DNA from: Natrinema sp. HArc-T2
GTDB lineage: Archaea; Halobacteriota; Halobacteria; Halobacteriales; Natrialbaceae
Assembly: GCF_041821085.1 (NCBI RefSeq)
Contig: NZ_JBGUAZ010000008.1
Coordinates: 44,096-108,095 of the forward strand
Direction of reading: 5' to 3'
Length of the DNA stretch: 64,000 nucleotides
Positions 25,779 through 34,790 of the stretch are shown here, in pieces. Position numbers and translations under genes: made by a program. Below the pieces are notes generated by a model. It was not told the DNA's origin. It searched no databases and saw only the letters and a program-made list of their open reading frames with translations. Numbering within the stretch: the stretch's first letter is position 1; each line of letters begins with the position of its first letter.

Positions 25779-26185
25779 AGGATGATGCGCTTTGGGCTAT
25801 TTCGGCAACCCAGAACCGAAAATATTCCACTATAGTAACGGATTGAATCCAAGCTGCGAAATTCGGTAACCACGTATGCGTATCGATCGTGAGGTTATAC
25901 TATTACTGATAGGGATCAGCGTGGATATTCGGAGATTCTCACGAACAAAACAGCCTACTGGAAAACCCGCACGACGAGAGAAACTATGAACTAGTCTGCT
26001 GATCCCTATGAGTGAAGTGGAAGAATTAGTGTCACGAACAATTAGATCGTTCGATGGAACTCCTCCAAAATTTCCACATACTTCCTGACAGAAGCCATTA
26101 AATAATATCCCGTGGTAGTTAGATTGGTGCTTGGTAACAATGGGCGGGTTATGAAGCACTGTCCGCGGAGGAACAGGAGAGACCC
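25779..26185. other. Gene-free stretch with a widely spaced inverted repeat
   Basis: 407 nt with no credible gene. It holds an 11-bp inverted repeat, ATAGGGATCAG (25909-25919) and CTGATCCCTAT (25999-26009), enclosing 79 bp. This could be a miniature-element end pair or a structured RNA. AT content is higher than in the surrounding genes. Confidence 0.5.
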
Positions 26186-26359
26186 ATGGCCGACGCACAC
26201 AAACTCGATTGTGAATCGGTATCTGACACGTGCCGGTTTATTATTCAATCGGAAGACGAAGAAGAGGCAGTAGAACTGGCTCAGAAGCACATGAAGGAGA
26301 TTCACGGACAAGAGTTCACAGACGAGGAACTCCGGAAGGAACATCTACAAGTCGTTTAA
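26186..26359 (+). CDS. DUF1059 small protein
   Basis: A 57-residue protein starting at ATG 26186. It reads MADAHKLDCESVSDTCRF, then IQSEDEEEAVELAQKHMKE and FTDEELRKEHLQVV. The two Cys and the helix ending in a conserved His pattern match DUF1059, a widespread small family of unknown function, possibly metal-binding. No operon partner lies within 250 nt. Confidence 0.85.
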   Translation: MADAHKLDCESVSDTCRFIIQSEDEEEAVELAQKHMKEIHGQEFTDEELRKEHLQVV

Positions 26360-26643
26360 TGTAGTTGGAGGTGGTTTATCGACCACACCTTGTCTCTATT
26401 CTCCACGGTGTTTTTACAGATGTTTGAGAAATTGTGGATTGTCTGGTAGAAACACTCTTTATACTTCCCACAAGGTTCAAATCCTCCTTGCCACAGCCCT
26501 AACGACTGATCAGGTCACGTACTCACCAGCCACAAGAATCCGATGTCGCGAAGAGATGTCCGCATAGCTGGACTATCGGCCATTTTTGTAATATGTCCAA
26601 ATTGTAAATAACGCTTATGATTGTGTAGTCATCTCTACCAGGT
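26360..26643. other. Gene-free stretch
   Basis: 284 nt, AT-rich, no gene seen. A segment at 26470-26495 (AAGGTTCAAATCCTCCTTG) resembles a tRNA T-arm but no complete tRNA fold can be built around it. The promoter of the wHTH-receiver gene must lie at the right end. Confidence 0.45.
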
Positions 26644-27414
26644 ATGGGAGACGATGATACTCCGGGCAGCCGTGGTCGCGCTGATCTCTCGGGCGATGAA
26701 TTGTTTCATGTACTCTCCGATGCGAGTCGGCGAACCGTGCTGTTTCACCTTCGCCAGCATAGAGTTGCGACGGTCGACGAACTCACTGACGTGATCGCAG
26801 AGATCCGTGGGGACGAGTCCCCGGAGATCGATCGCGAACACTTACGCACGTTGTTACATCACAGTCAGTTCCCAAAACTCGTCGACGCCGGGCTTATGAC
26901 GTACGATCCGGAGCAACAGATAGCCGAGTCCACGAATCTTCACGGCGAAATCGGCGAGTGGCTTGACCTCGCAGTTCGCCATCAGATCCGAATCGAGAGC
27001 GTGCGCGAAACGCACAGTCAACCCGACGAACGCGAGGAGATTCGGGTGTTGCTCGTCGACGACGAACCAGGACTCCCCGAAACGATCGGTGCCTACATCG
27101 AGCGCGAGAACGACGATATGACCGTCACTACTGCGACGAGCCCCCTCGAAGCGGTGACGAGACTCGAGGAAGTGTCGTTCCACTGTATTGTGAGTGACTA
27201 TCAGATGCCGGCGATTAGCGGTCTCGACTTTTTAAAAGCCGTTCGCGAAGAGGACGCGACCATTCCGTTCATTGTTTTCACCGCCAAAGGGAGTGAAACA
27301 GTTGCCAGCCAGGCGATCGAAACTGGCGTCACTGATTACGTCCAGAAGGGACCAAATACCGAACGGTACGACGAGTTGGCAGCACGGATCCGGAAGGCAG
27401 TCGCTGCCGACTAA
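26644..27414 (+). CDS. Winged-helix / receiver fusion (response regulator with N-terminal DNA-binding domain)
   Basis: A 256-residue protein. Residues ~15-110 are a DUF7344-type wHTH (LFHVLSDASRRTVLFHL, LHHSQFPKLVDAGLMTYD). Residues ~130-250 are an intact receiver: acidic pair LLVDDEPG, phospho-acceptor Asp in IVSDYQMPAISG, Thr in FTAKGSE and Lys in VQKGPN. Most response regulators place the receiver first; this order is reversed. A histidine kinase gene follows 320 nt downstream on the same strand and is the obvious partner candidate. Confidence 0.88.
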   Translation: MGDDDTPGSRGRADLSGDELFHVLSDASRRTVLFHLRQHRVATVDELTDVIAEIRGDESPEIDREHLRTLLHHSQFPKLVDAGLMTYDPEQQIAESTNLHGEIGEWLDLAVRHQIRIESVRETHSQPDEREEIRVLLVDDEPGLPETIGAYIERENDDMTVTTATSPLEAVTRLEEVSFHCIVSDYQMPAISGLDFLKAVREEDATIPFIVFTAKGSETVASQAIETGVTDYVQKGPNTERYDELAARIRKAVAAD

Positions 27415-27734
27415 CGCCGTCTATGCTCGAGGCGAGCGCGTCGACTAAATCGCAGGTCGGCCCCAATACATCAATAAGGATGTATTTCTGTCACGAATGT
27501 ACGCCGAAAACGTGTCTCGAAGGAGTGTGTCAGTGCCCTCTCGCAAACGCGCAGTGTCTGACCGCTGTGCGATCGATGAGGTCCGTTTCGAAGCGTTTGT
27601 GCGAACGAAAAGCGACGAGCAGACCGCTGGAGTTGCCACACGGGGCACAACTGTTTTCTACCGCTTGCCCGGAACCGACCGGAACGCAGTCCCACCACGA
27701 TGCCTCGAAACCGCCGCTGTACGACATTATTTAG
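27415..27734. other. Gene-free stretch between response regulator and kinase
   Basis: 320 nt. Open frames here lack any recognisable family, and base composition resembles decayed coding sequence. An AT-rich block ATTATTTAG at 27725-27733 immediately precedes the kinase start. Confidence 0.4.
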
Positions 27735-29846
27735 ATGATTAATGATCGATCAACAGATGAGCAACTGATCGAGCGGATCTCGGATGCATGCTGTGCAGTG
27801 GATACCGAGGGACGCGTCACGTACTGGAACGAACGGATGGCTGCGTGGACTGGCACCTCGGCCGCTGACATCGACGGTGCGGTCGTGTGGGACGCCATCC
27901 CAGCGTTTCGCGGGTCTGCCTTCGAGTCACACTGCCGGGACGCCATCGAAACACAGGACACACACTCGTTCGAAACGCGACTCCGCGAGCCGGTCGACGT
28001 GTGGATCGAAGTGACTCTGTACGCCGCTGGGGACGGCCTCACGATACTTGCCCGTGAAATCACCGAGCGCAAGGTACATCAGGAACGAGTCGAGCTCGCC
28101 GAAACGTTGTTCGAAAACACACAGGATGCGCTCTTTCTCATCGATCTCGCCGAGGACGAAGACGAGTGCCGGTTAGAACGCGTCAATCCTGCCTACGAAC
28201 GCCACACGGGCCTTACGAGCGACGAACTCCGTGGACGGGGGTTACGAGACGTCTTCGGTCTCGAAGAGGGGACGACGATTCTCGAGAAGTATCGAGAGTG
28301 TGTTGCCCGGCGTGAACCGATCGAGTACGAAGAACTCGTCTCAGTCCCCAACGAAGGTCCCTACTGGGAGACGAGGATTTCCCCCGTCATCATCGATGGA
28401 ACCGTCGAGAAACTCGTCGGCGCAACACGGAATGTCACCGCACAGAAAGATCGTGAACGCCGGTACGACGCCATATTCAACCAGACGTACCAGTATATCG
28501 GGTTGATCGACACCGAAGGGACACTGCTCGAGGCCAACGAATCCGCGCTCGAGTTCGGCGGTCTCGAGCGTGAGGCGGTCATCGACCAGCCGATATGGGA
28601 CACGTACTGGTGGCAGGCCGACGAACACACTCAGACGCAGCTGAAAGGCGCCGTCAGGTCGGCTGCAACTGGCGAGTTCGTCCGATACGACGTCGAAGTA
28701 CGAGGAGCCGATGAAACTGCCATCATCGACTTCTCGATTCGACCGATCACGGACGAACGGGACGAGGTCGTCCTGCTCATCACCGAGGGGCGAAACATCA
28801 CGGAACACAAACGGCGTGCCCAGGAACTCGAGCAAAAACGGGAGTTTCTCAGACAAATCCAGACCGTCGCGGATATCGGCGGCTGGGAAGTCGACTTCCG
28901 AACGGAGACGATGCGTTGGACCGATGAAGTCCACCGTATCCACGGACTGCCAGCCGAGTACGAGCCGGCGATCGAAGACGGTATCGACTTCTACCACCCA
29001 GATGACAGAGCGACGATTGTGGACGCGTTCGAACGACTGCAGACGACAGGGGAGGGCTACGATCTGGAGTTGCGGATCATCACGGCTACCGATGAGCAGC
29101 GCTGGGTTCGAACGCTGGGAACGCCGTGGAACGACGACGATGGCGCCCTCATCGGTGCGCGCGGCGCGTTTCAGGACATCACCGAACGCAAAGAACGAGA
29201 GCGTGAACTCCAGCGGACTAACGCTCGCCTCGAGGAGTTTGCTTCCGTCGTCAGTCACGACCTTCGAAACCCGCTGACAGTCGCACAGGTTGCTCTCGAA
29301 CTCGGTCGTGAGAGCGGCGCAGCGGAAGACTTCGATCGTGTCGAAGCCGCTCACAAGCGGATGAACGCGCTCATCGACGATCTGCTAACGCTCGCACGCA
29401 ACGGTCAGCAGGTCGACGAGACCCAGCCGATCGTCTTGGCGACGCTACTCGAGTCGGTCTGTGAGACGATTCCGAGCGACCGTGCGACCATCGACATCGT
29501 GCTTGCGGACTATCGCGTCGATGCTGACGAGGGTCGGCTGCGACAGGTAGTCGAGAATCTCCTCTCGAACGCGCTGAATCACGGCGGCGACGACGTGACG
29601 ATCCGTGTCGGTCGGCTCGAGAGCGGTGATGGATTTTACGTCGCAGACGACGGGCCGGGCATCCAACCTGCGATACGCGAGGACATATTCGATCAGGGCT
29701 ACTCGACGACGAGTGAGGGAACGGGCTTTGGCCTCGCCATCGTCAGAGGAATCGTCGAGGCCCACGGCTGGACGGTCGATGTGACCGAAAGCGAGGATGG
29801 GGGCGCACGATTTGAAGTGATCACGGCACAACGGAACCCGGCGTGA
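27735..29846 (+). CDS. Multi-PAS sensor histidine kinase
   Basis: A 703-residue soluble kinase from ATG 27735. It has about four PAS modules (residues ~10-110, 120-235, 240-355, 365-480), the last with the PAS-fold seen in EDGIDFYHPDD. The phospho-acceptor helix is SVVSHDLRNPLTVAQVALE (~residue 510) and the HATPase has ENLLSNALNHGG, DDGPGIQP and GTGFGLAIVRGIVEAHG. It is probably paired with the wHTH-receiver upstream. The C-terminal PAS resembles that in the regulator at 54302. Confidence 0.93.
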   Translation: MINDRSTDEQLIERISDACCAVDTEGRVTYWNERMAAWTGTSAADIDGAVVWDAIPAFRGSAFESHCRDAIETQDTHSFETRLREPVDVWIEVTLYAAGDGLTILAREITERKVHQERVELAETLFENTQDALFLIDLAEDEDECRLERVNPAYERHTGLTSDELRGRGLRDVFGLEEGTTILEKYRECVARREPIEYEELVSVPNEGPYWETRISPVIIDGTVEKLVGATRNVTAQKDRERRYDAIFNQTYQYIGLIDTEGTLLEANESALEFGGLEREAVIDQPIWDTYWWQADEHTQTQLKGAVRSAATGEFVRYDVEVRGADETAIIDFSIRPITDERDEVVLLITEGRNITEHKRRAQELEQKREFLRQIQTVADIGGWEVDFRTETMRWTDEVHRIHGLPAEYEPAIEDGIDFYHPDDRATIVDAFERLQTTGEGYDLELRIITATDEQRWVRTLGTPWNDDDGALIGARGAFQDITERKERERELQRTNARLEEFASVVSHDLRNPLTVAQVALELGRESGAAEDFDRVEAAHKRMNALIDDLLTLARNGQQVDETQPIVLATLLESVCETIPSDRATIDIVLADYRVDADEGRLRQVVENLLSNALNHGGDDVTIRVGRLESGDGFYVADDGPGIQPAIREDIFDQGYSTTSEGTGFGLAIVRGIVEAHGWTVDVTESEDGGARFEVITAQRNPA

Positions 29847-30037
29847 TGCGATACGACCGACAGAAGGCCGTTCCGGTGACAGATTGGTCTCGAGTGGGAA
29901 TTCACCTATTGGCTGTCCCGGAGGACCACGAGTTTTACCCGACGCACTCCATTGAAGTCCCGAAGTCCGTCCGGAGTATTGAAACTCGTTTGCATGGTCT
30001 AGATCTGCCTGAAATCAGCTGTACGTGCTGAGTCCAC

Positions 30038-30208
30038 AACGGATACGCGCTTACGAGCGTTGGGACGTTCGATCCCATCGCACAGCGATTCGGCGAGGGG
30101 CGCCCCTTCGTTGCCGACCGAGCGTCTTCGGCGATCGTCCGACTGACGACGATGCTCGACCCGCTAGCGAACCCCGTCACGACGGAGACGCTCGCCGACC
30201 TCGCATGA
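30038..30208 (+). pseudogene. Possible C-terminal remnant of an unidentified gene
   Basis: An open stop-to-stop segment without a start encodes a protein-like tail: ALTSVGTFDPIAQRFGEG, PFVADRASSAIVRLTTML, NPVTTETLADLA. The stop at 30206-30208 directly abuts the carotenoid-oxygenase stop on the other strand, as for a normal convergent gene end. The 190 nt upstream to the kinase stop hold no N-terminal part. The family is not identified. Confidence 0.3.
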
Positions 30209-30209
30209 G

Positions 30210-31613
30210 CTACACGCTCTGGAAGAACCGGCCGTGGAAGCCGAAGGGTTCCGGATGTGGGAGAACTGCCCGCGCTTGGACAGTGAGCGTCGCTGCATCA
30301 AAAATCATGAGTGTCGTCCGCTCACGTTGGGTGTCCAGCGCCGTCGCGAGCACGACTCCCGCATCCTCGGCGTCGGCATCGGGATGCTGGACGGGAACTG
30401 GTTCCTCGATGTAGACCGACCGTTCCCACCACTCCCTGGCGGTGCCCGTCTCACAGTCCACTTTAACCAGTCCGTTCGCCCCTGCGCGATCGGTCGCTTG
30501 GCCGTACGCGTAGCGGTGGTGTCTACCGACGACCGAACGAGCGACGCGTGGCATCTCCATCGCGCCATCGTAGAGTCGCGTTCGACTGATCGTGTTCGCG
30601 TCGGGATCGATACGGTACCGCATCAGGTGAGCGTCGGGCACGGCAGGAAAGCCGTCGCCGTCGAGTTCGGACAGTGCCATCGTGTCGACGATGTCGCCGT
30701 TCGGGAACTCCACCACGTCAAGGACGATCGTCCCACCGTCGACGTAGGCGTTGACGTGATGGAAGGTGAAGGCCGGATCAAGCGTCGGGTCGGCCACGAG
30801 GTCACCGGTATCGCGGTCGACCACGAGCACGCGCGTGTCGCGCTCCGGCTGCCAGTCGAGCATGTCGATCGCACCCTCGGTAAACGGATTCAGTGCCTGG
30901 AGTACCGAGAGGACGAGTGGCGACTCCACGATGATGACGTGGTCGGCGGTGACGCTGCAGTCGTGGATGTACGCTGGCCCGTTCGCGTCGATGGAGGCGA
31001 TGACCTCCCGCGTACGACTCCCCCGTGGGAGACGATAGAGATGATACTGTGGCGTCCGGCCGAACTGCGTGGCGAAGCCGACCAGTTCGTCCCGGTGGGG
31101 GTCGTCGACGAGATGCGCAGCCGTGATGTGTTCGGGTAGGTCGTCGTGGAATCGAAAGTGCCCGCGTGTCTCGAGCGTCTCGGGATCGAAGGCGACCCGG
31201 CGCGGGGCCTCCGTGAGTGCGACGTACTCGCCGTCGATGCGGGCGACGTGGACGTTCGCATTGTCTGTCGGTTCGGGGACCCCCAGAGAAGCTACCGTCT
31301 CGAGGAGACGACGCCAGCCACGCGTGTCAGTGCCGAACTGGCCGGTCAGCCGCCCGTCCATCGCCTCCTCGTAGGCATCGGTGCGGAGAAATCGGTTCGA
31401 GTAGCGGAGCCGGCCGTCGGTGAAAGCGTAGCGCCGGAGCATTGCCAGCCCGTCAAACCAGTGGTTGACGCGACGATCGCCTGCCTCGAAACGGGCGGGC
31501 CCGTTGCGAACCAGCGTCCCAGAGAGCCAGTCGGGGATGGTGCCCTCGACCGTCGGGTGATGGTCGTGGACTTCGGTGGTCAACGAGTGAAAGCCGGCGC
31601 CGGATGCTGTCAC
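30210..31613 (-). CDS. Carotenoid oxygenase (RPE65/CCD family)
   Basis: A 467-residue protein with the family start (PDWLSGTLVRNGPARFEAG, VNHWFDGLAML). The four iron-binding histidines are in ITAAHLVDD, PAYIHDCSV, FTFHHVNAY and the C-terminal PFGFHGRFF. Such non-haem iron dioxygenases cleave carotenoids; in haloarchaea a likely product is retinal for rhodopsins or an apocarotenal. No rhodopsin or brp gene is in the window, so the role stays open. A TATA-like ATTAATAG lies upstream near 31640. Confidence 0.9.
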   Translation of the reverse strand: MTASGAGFHSLTTEVHDHHPTVEGTIPDWLSGTLVRNGPARFEAGDRRVNHWFDGLAMLRRYAFTDGRLRYSNRFLRTDAYEEAMDGRLTGQFGTDTRGWRRLLETVASLGVPEPTDNANVHVARIDGEYVALTEAPRRVAFDPETLETRGHFRFHDDLPEHITAAHLVDDPHRDELVGFATQFGRTPQYHLYRLPRGSRTREVIASIDANGPAYIHDCSVTADHVIIVESPLVLSVLQALNPFTEGAIDMLDWQPERDTRVLVVDRDTGDLVADPTLDPAFTFHHVNAYVDGGTIVLDVVEFPNGDIVDTMALSELDGDGFPAVPDAHLMRYRIDPDANTISRTRLYDGAMEMPRVARSVVGRHHRYAYGQATDRAGANGLVKVDCETGTAREWWERSVYIEEPVPVQHPDADAEDAGVVLATALDTQRERTTLMIFDAATLTVQARAVLPHPEPFGFHGRFFQSV

Positions 31614-31968
31614 GACCGTGTATTACGAGTGAGACAGCTATTAATCCACCGTGCAAGTCGACTCGAGCGGTCTGTACGTTTTAGACGCGTCGCCATCCTC
31701 GCATTCGCCCTGACGGCCCAGCGACGTGATCATCGACCAGCATCTCGGCCGGCGAACCTGCAAAACTGGCGATGATTCACTCCCATCACGTACAGCGCTT
31801 GAGGGCGTGCAAGCCATCGAATAGACTCCTTAACCAGTCGATGGTCAGCAGACAGGAGCCGTACATCTTGATTCGGTTCTTATCTGGTTCGGAGGACACT
31901 CTGCACCGTCCGATTATTGAACGGATACGATTCTCACACGATTGGCTGCAACAGAGGCCGGCAACCGT
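31614..31968. other. Gene-free stretch
   Basis: 355 nt between the carotenoid-oxygenase start and the amphi-Trp stop. Apart from the likely oxygenase promoter at its left end, nothing is recognised. Confidence 0.45.
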
Positions 31969-32262
31969 TCATTCGTCTGCCGATACCGGTTCGCCGTCTT
32001 CCATCTGCCATTCGAGTTCAACTTCGAACTCGGCCTCGTCGTCGGTAACCTCGTATTCGACTTCCAGCTCGAAGTGCTCTGGAACCGCCACCGTGAAGCC
32101 GTTCTCGCCTTCGATGTCGATTGTCCCGTTCTCGACACCATCAGCGACTTCACGGATGATTCCCGCACCGTCTGCCCGACTCATCACCCGCTCACCTTCT
32201 CGTTCCGTCTCATCAGCTGCCGATTCCGCTTCGGTCTCGGATTCTTGTTCGTCGTTTGCCAT
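31969..32262 (-). CDS. Amphi-Trp domain protein
   Basis: A 97-residue, very acidic protein. After a charged leader it has SRADGAGIIREVADGVENG, then strands TIDIEGENGFTVAVPEHFE and LEVEYEVTDDEAEFEVELEW, ending with a conserved Trp. This is the amphi-Trp domain found as single small genes in haloarchaea; its function is unknown. The start at ATG 32262 is the only good one. Confidence 0.85.
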   Translation of the reverse strand: MANDEQESETEAESAADETEREGERVMSRADGAGIIREVADGVENGTIDIEGENGFTVAVPEHFELEVEYEVTDDEAEFEVELEWQMEDGEPVSADE

Positions 32263-32649
32263 ACCGGACCCACAGTGGCTGCCAATAAAATCTCTCGGCC
32301 TTCATATCCGCCCAGTTTGATCGGCGGTAGTCACCACTTCCATCGAGGCATCACTGGTAGGATTCTTACTGTATTGAGAGAACGTATATCTCCTATACTG
32401 ATCAAAAAGGGTTGAAAACTGCCAACAGCTAAGGATTTCAACAGAGCCGATGTGGTGAGTCTGGCTGTGTCGGGCGGTGGTGAAGCCGCCGACCGCCACG
32501 GACACAATGATATGATAGTTTATGAGTTGAGGAGGGGGGTGGGGAAAGACAGTATCAGTGTGGTTCGCACTCTCGCGCGTTGAATCTGAAGAATTCCATG
32601 AGCTGGTACATATGTAATCTTCTTGCAATTGGGTGAACTAGTATGTGAT
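32263..32649. other. Gene-free stretch
   Basis: 387 nt between two divergent genes, with AT-rich segments at 32370-32430 and 32505-32530 that probably hold promoters. No gene or repeat is recognised. Confidence 0.45.
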
Positions 32650-33966
32650 ATGAACCGGCGGCAGTACCTGACAAGGGTTGGAGCCGGGGTTGGCACAGTT
32701 TCGCTCCTGTCGTCCAGTAGCGTGGCATCCGATCATATTACAGTCGACATCACTGGGTCGAATACCCCACTTGAGGGTGGTGACCTCCTTGATTTGACAG
32801 TCAGACTCGAGAACAGTGCCGCCACGGATGAGCGGGTCGAACTGAGTCTGGTCGTGGGCAGAGATCCGGAGGTGGTCGGCCAACGAACGGTCCCGGTGGA
32901 GGCAGGCGAGACACGAACCGTCGAGTTTCTGCAGTTCCGGACGTACCCAGTACGTCGTGATGACACGTTCCCTGTCCGGGTCGAAACGGAGATGGACGTC
33001 GCTGAGATGATGGTTACTGTCACGGGGATCGATCCGTTCGACGCCCGGTACGCGTATCCCAAGCGCGAGCAGGAACTCACAGTTCAACCGGGGACGACGG
33101 TTCTCTTCGAGATTGATGCCGAGATGCTGGATCACTAGGGCTCCACGCACTGGTATGTTGACGGCGAGTACGTCACGACGCCGACCGGGCCGTGGTCTGC
33201 AACGTATTTCGCTGACGTTGGCCGCGAGTTCTTTGCGCACACGTTCGACGCTGCCGGGACGTATCTCGTGGATGCGGTCGTGGTCGCTGACGACGGGAAC
33301 ACTGCCTCGCGCTGGGAGGTGACGGTGGCTGATGACGGAGCTGCACCGCCAACCGTCGATGCGACGCGGCCACCCACCAGTGAACTTGCCGCCGACGAAC
33401 CGACCACGCTCGAACTTGATATTTTGAGTGCCACCACCGAACTGGATCGTGTCGTCTGGTGGCTGACGCAGTCTGACGTAATTCTCGACGTGTCCGATAT
33501 CAGTGGGACGAGTGACACGGCGTCGATCCAGATCGATGGCGGCTGCCATACGTGCCAGATCGAGACGTGGGTGATCGACGAGCAGAACACGTATACGGCG
33601 GTCAATCCATGGGTGTTCGAAGGCGTCGACGGGGCAGGGAGCGATGATGGCGGGAACGAAGGAGCGGTCGTCGTGACGATTCTCGACACGAATAGTCCGG
33701 TGACTGGTGGTGAAGTCTTGGAAGTGACTGCTGCGATCGAGAATACGGGGACTGCAGAAGTGACGCGTGACGTCGATTTGGTGGTCGGCGATGACCCAGA
33801 ACTCGTGGACAGTCGTACTGTGACGGTTCCTGCCAGCGGGACGAAACGATTCAAGCTCGTGTTCGAGACGTATCCTGTGGCTCAGGACGATTCGTTCCCG
33901 GTACGCGTCGAAACCGAGGACAGCACCGATCAGCGCACCGTCCGCGCGTACGGAACGGAGACATAG
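32650..33966 (+). pseudogene. Tat-exported CARDB/Ig-repeat protein interrupted by one in-frame TAG
   Basis: One continuous frame from ATG 32650 to the stop at 33964-33966, broken only by TAG at 33136-33138 (context ...EMLDH, stop, GSTHWYVDGEYV). The N-terminus is a Tat signal (MNRRQYLTRVGAGVG). Two related CARDB-like repeats flank a PKD/Ig-like middle: GGDLLDLTVRLENS...FPVRVETE (~40-120) and GGEVLEVTAAIENT...FPVRVETE (~350-430). Both sides keep domain structure, so the stop looks recent; TGG (Trp) to TAG is the simplest single change. Full length would be ~438 residues, a surface adhesin- or scaffold-like protein. Confidence 0.85.
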
Positions 33967-34061
33967 CTATGCACGGTGGGGGTCTCCTCTCGCTGTGTCT
34001 TCGACTCATCGTCGCAATCACCAACTACGAACGAGGATATAACTCAGGATGAGGGCACTGT

Positions 34062-34790
34062 CTAGTTCAGCACCTCCTGAGCTGGCGTTCGGCCATCGAG
34101 TGCTTGATTCGACCGATCGTGGTTGTAGTGGTGTCGAAACCGTCTGAGCCAGCGACGCGCGCTAGCTGGACTGCCCCGCCAAAACGAGTAAAAGCGGTCG
34201 ATTCGCATCGACACAGTCTGGAGCCATTTTTCGATGTGGTTCCGGTCTGTGTAGTTGAGTTGACCGCTCAGATCGTGGCGAAAGAGGGCAGTCAGATAGC
34301 CACCACCATCAACCAGAAACTCAGTGTCTGACACATCGTGTTTCTCGGTTAGCCGATGCAAAAATGCCGCCGCGGGATCGGTCCCGTGGCGGCTGTATAC
34401 GTCGATTTCGAGCAAGAGCTTCGACTCCGTGTCGATCGCCGCGTACAGCCATTGCTTTTCGCCATCGCCCTCGATCTGTTCCTCATCAACGGCGACCCGC
34501 GACGGCGCTGCCGTCGGCGGGCCTGCCTGACTCTCCGCGAGATTAGGTGTCCAATTCCAGACCGCTCCGTGAGATCGACGCCAAGCAAGTCCAACACAGC
34601 GACGACTTCTCGCACCGACAACCCCATCGAATGCAGGCGCACCCCGAACACCCAACGGTGTCGGGGTGCGTTCGTTCTTCCAAAACTCATCACAATCCAC
34701 GTCTCAGCTCTCTCTGAGCAGGTTGGCGAGTTACATGGACACTTCTTGCCACCACTTGCTCGTTCCTCAAACTCTCATCTAGCCAGTGCC
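34062..34790 (-). pseudogene. Decayed IS6-family transposase
   Basis: The C-terminal ~180 residues are well kept: VDEEQIEGDGEKQWLYAAID with the first catalytic Asp, TEFLVDGGGYLTAL with the second, NHIEKWLQTVSMRIDRF with the Glu. The N-terminal region switches frame (DCDEFWKNERTP, then GVRLHSMGLSVREVVAVLDL in another frame, then RSHGAVWNW back again). A further in-frame stop lies just upstream (LANLLRES then TGA). Inverted terminal repeats were not identified with confidence. It overlaps the 3' end of the Tm-1-like gene by a few bases at most. Confidence 0.88.

Noticed and set aside
26468..26500. tRNA-like T-arm (AAGGTTCAAATCCTCCTTG)
   Set aside because: No acceptor, D or anticodon arm can be paired in the surrounding sequence; probably chance or a tiny att relic.
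27422..27734. Candidate small genes between the wHTH-receiver and the kinase
   Set aside because: Frames begin without good context, are rich in Arg/Ser as expected for wrong-frame GC-rich DNA, and match no family.
33136..33138. TAG as a pyrrolysine or read-through codon
   Set aside because: No downstream PYLIS-like structure or pyl gene in the window, and Trp-to-stop by one base change is simpler; kept as a pseudogene but listed as checkable.
34055..34790. Intact IS6 insertion sequence
   Set aside because: Frame switches in the N-terminal third and an upstream in-frame stop; no matching terminal inverted repeats could be placed.
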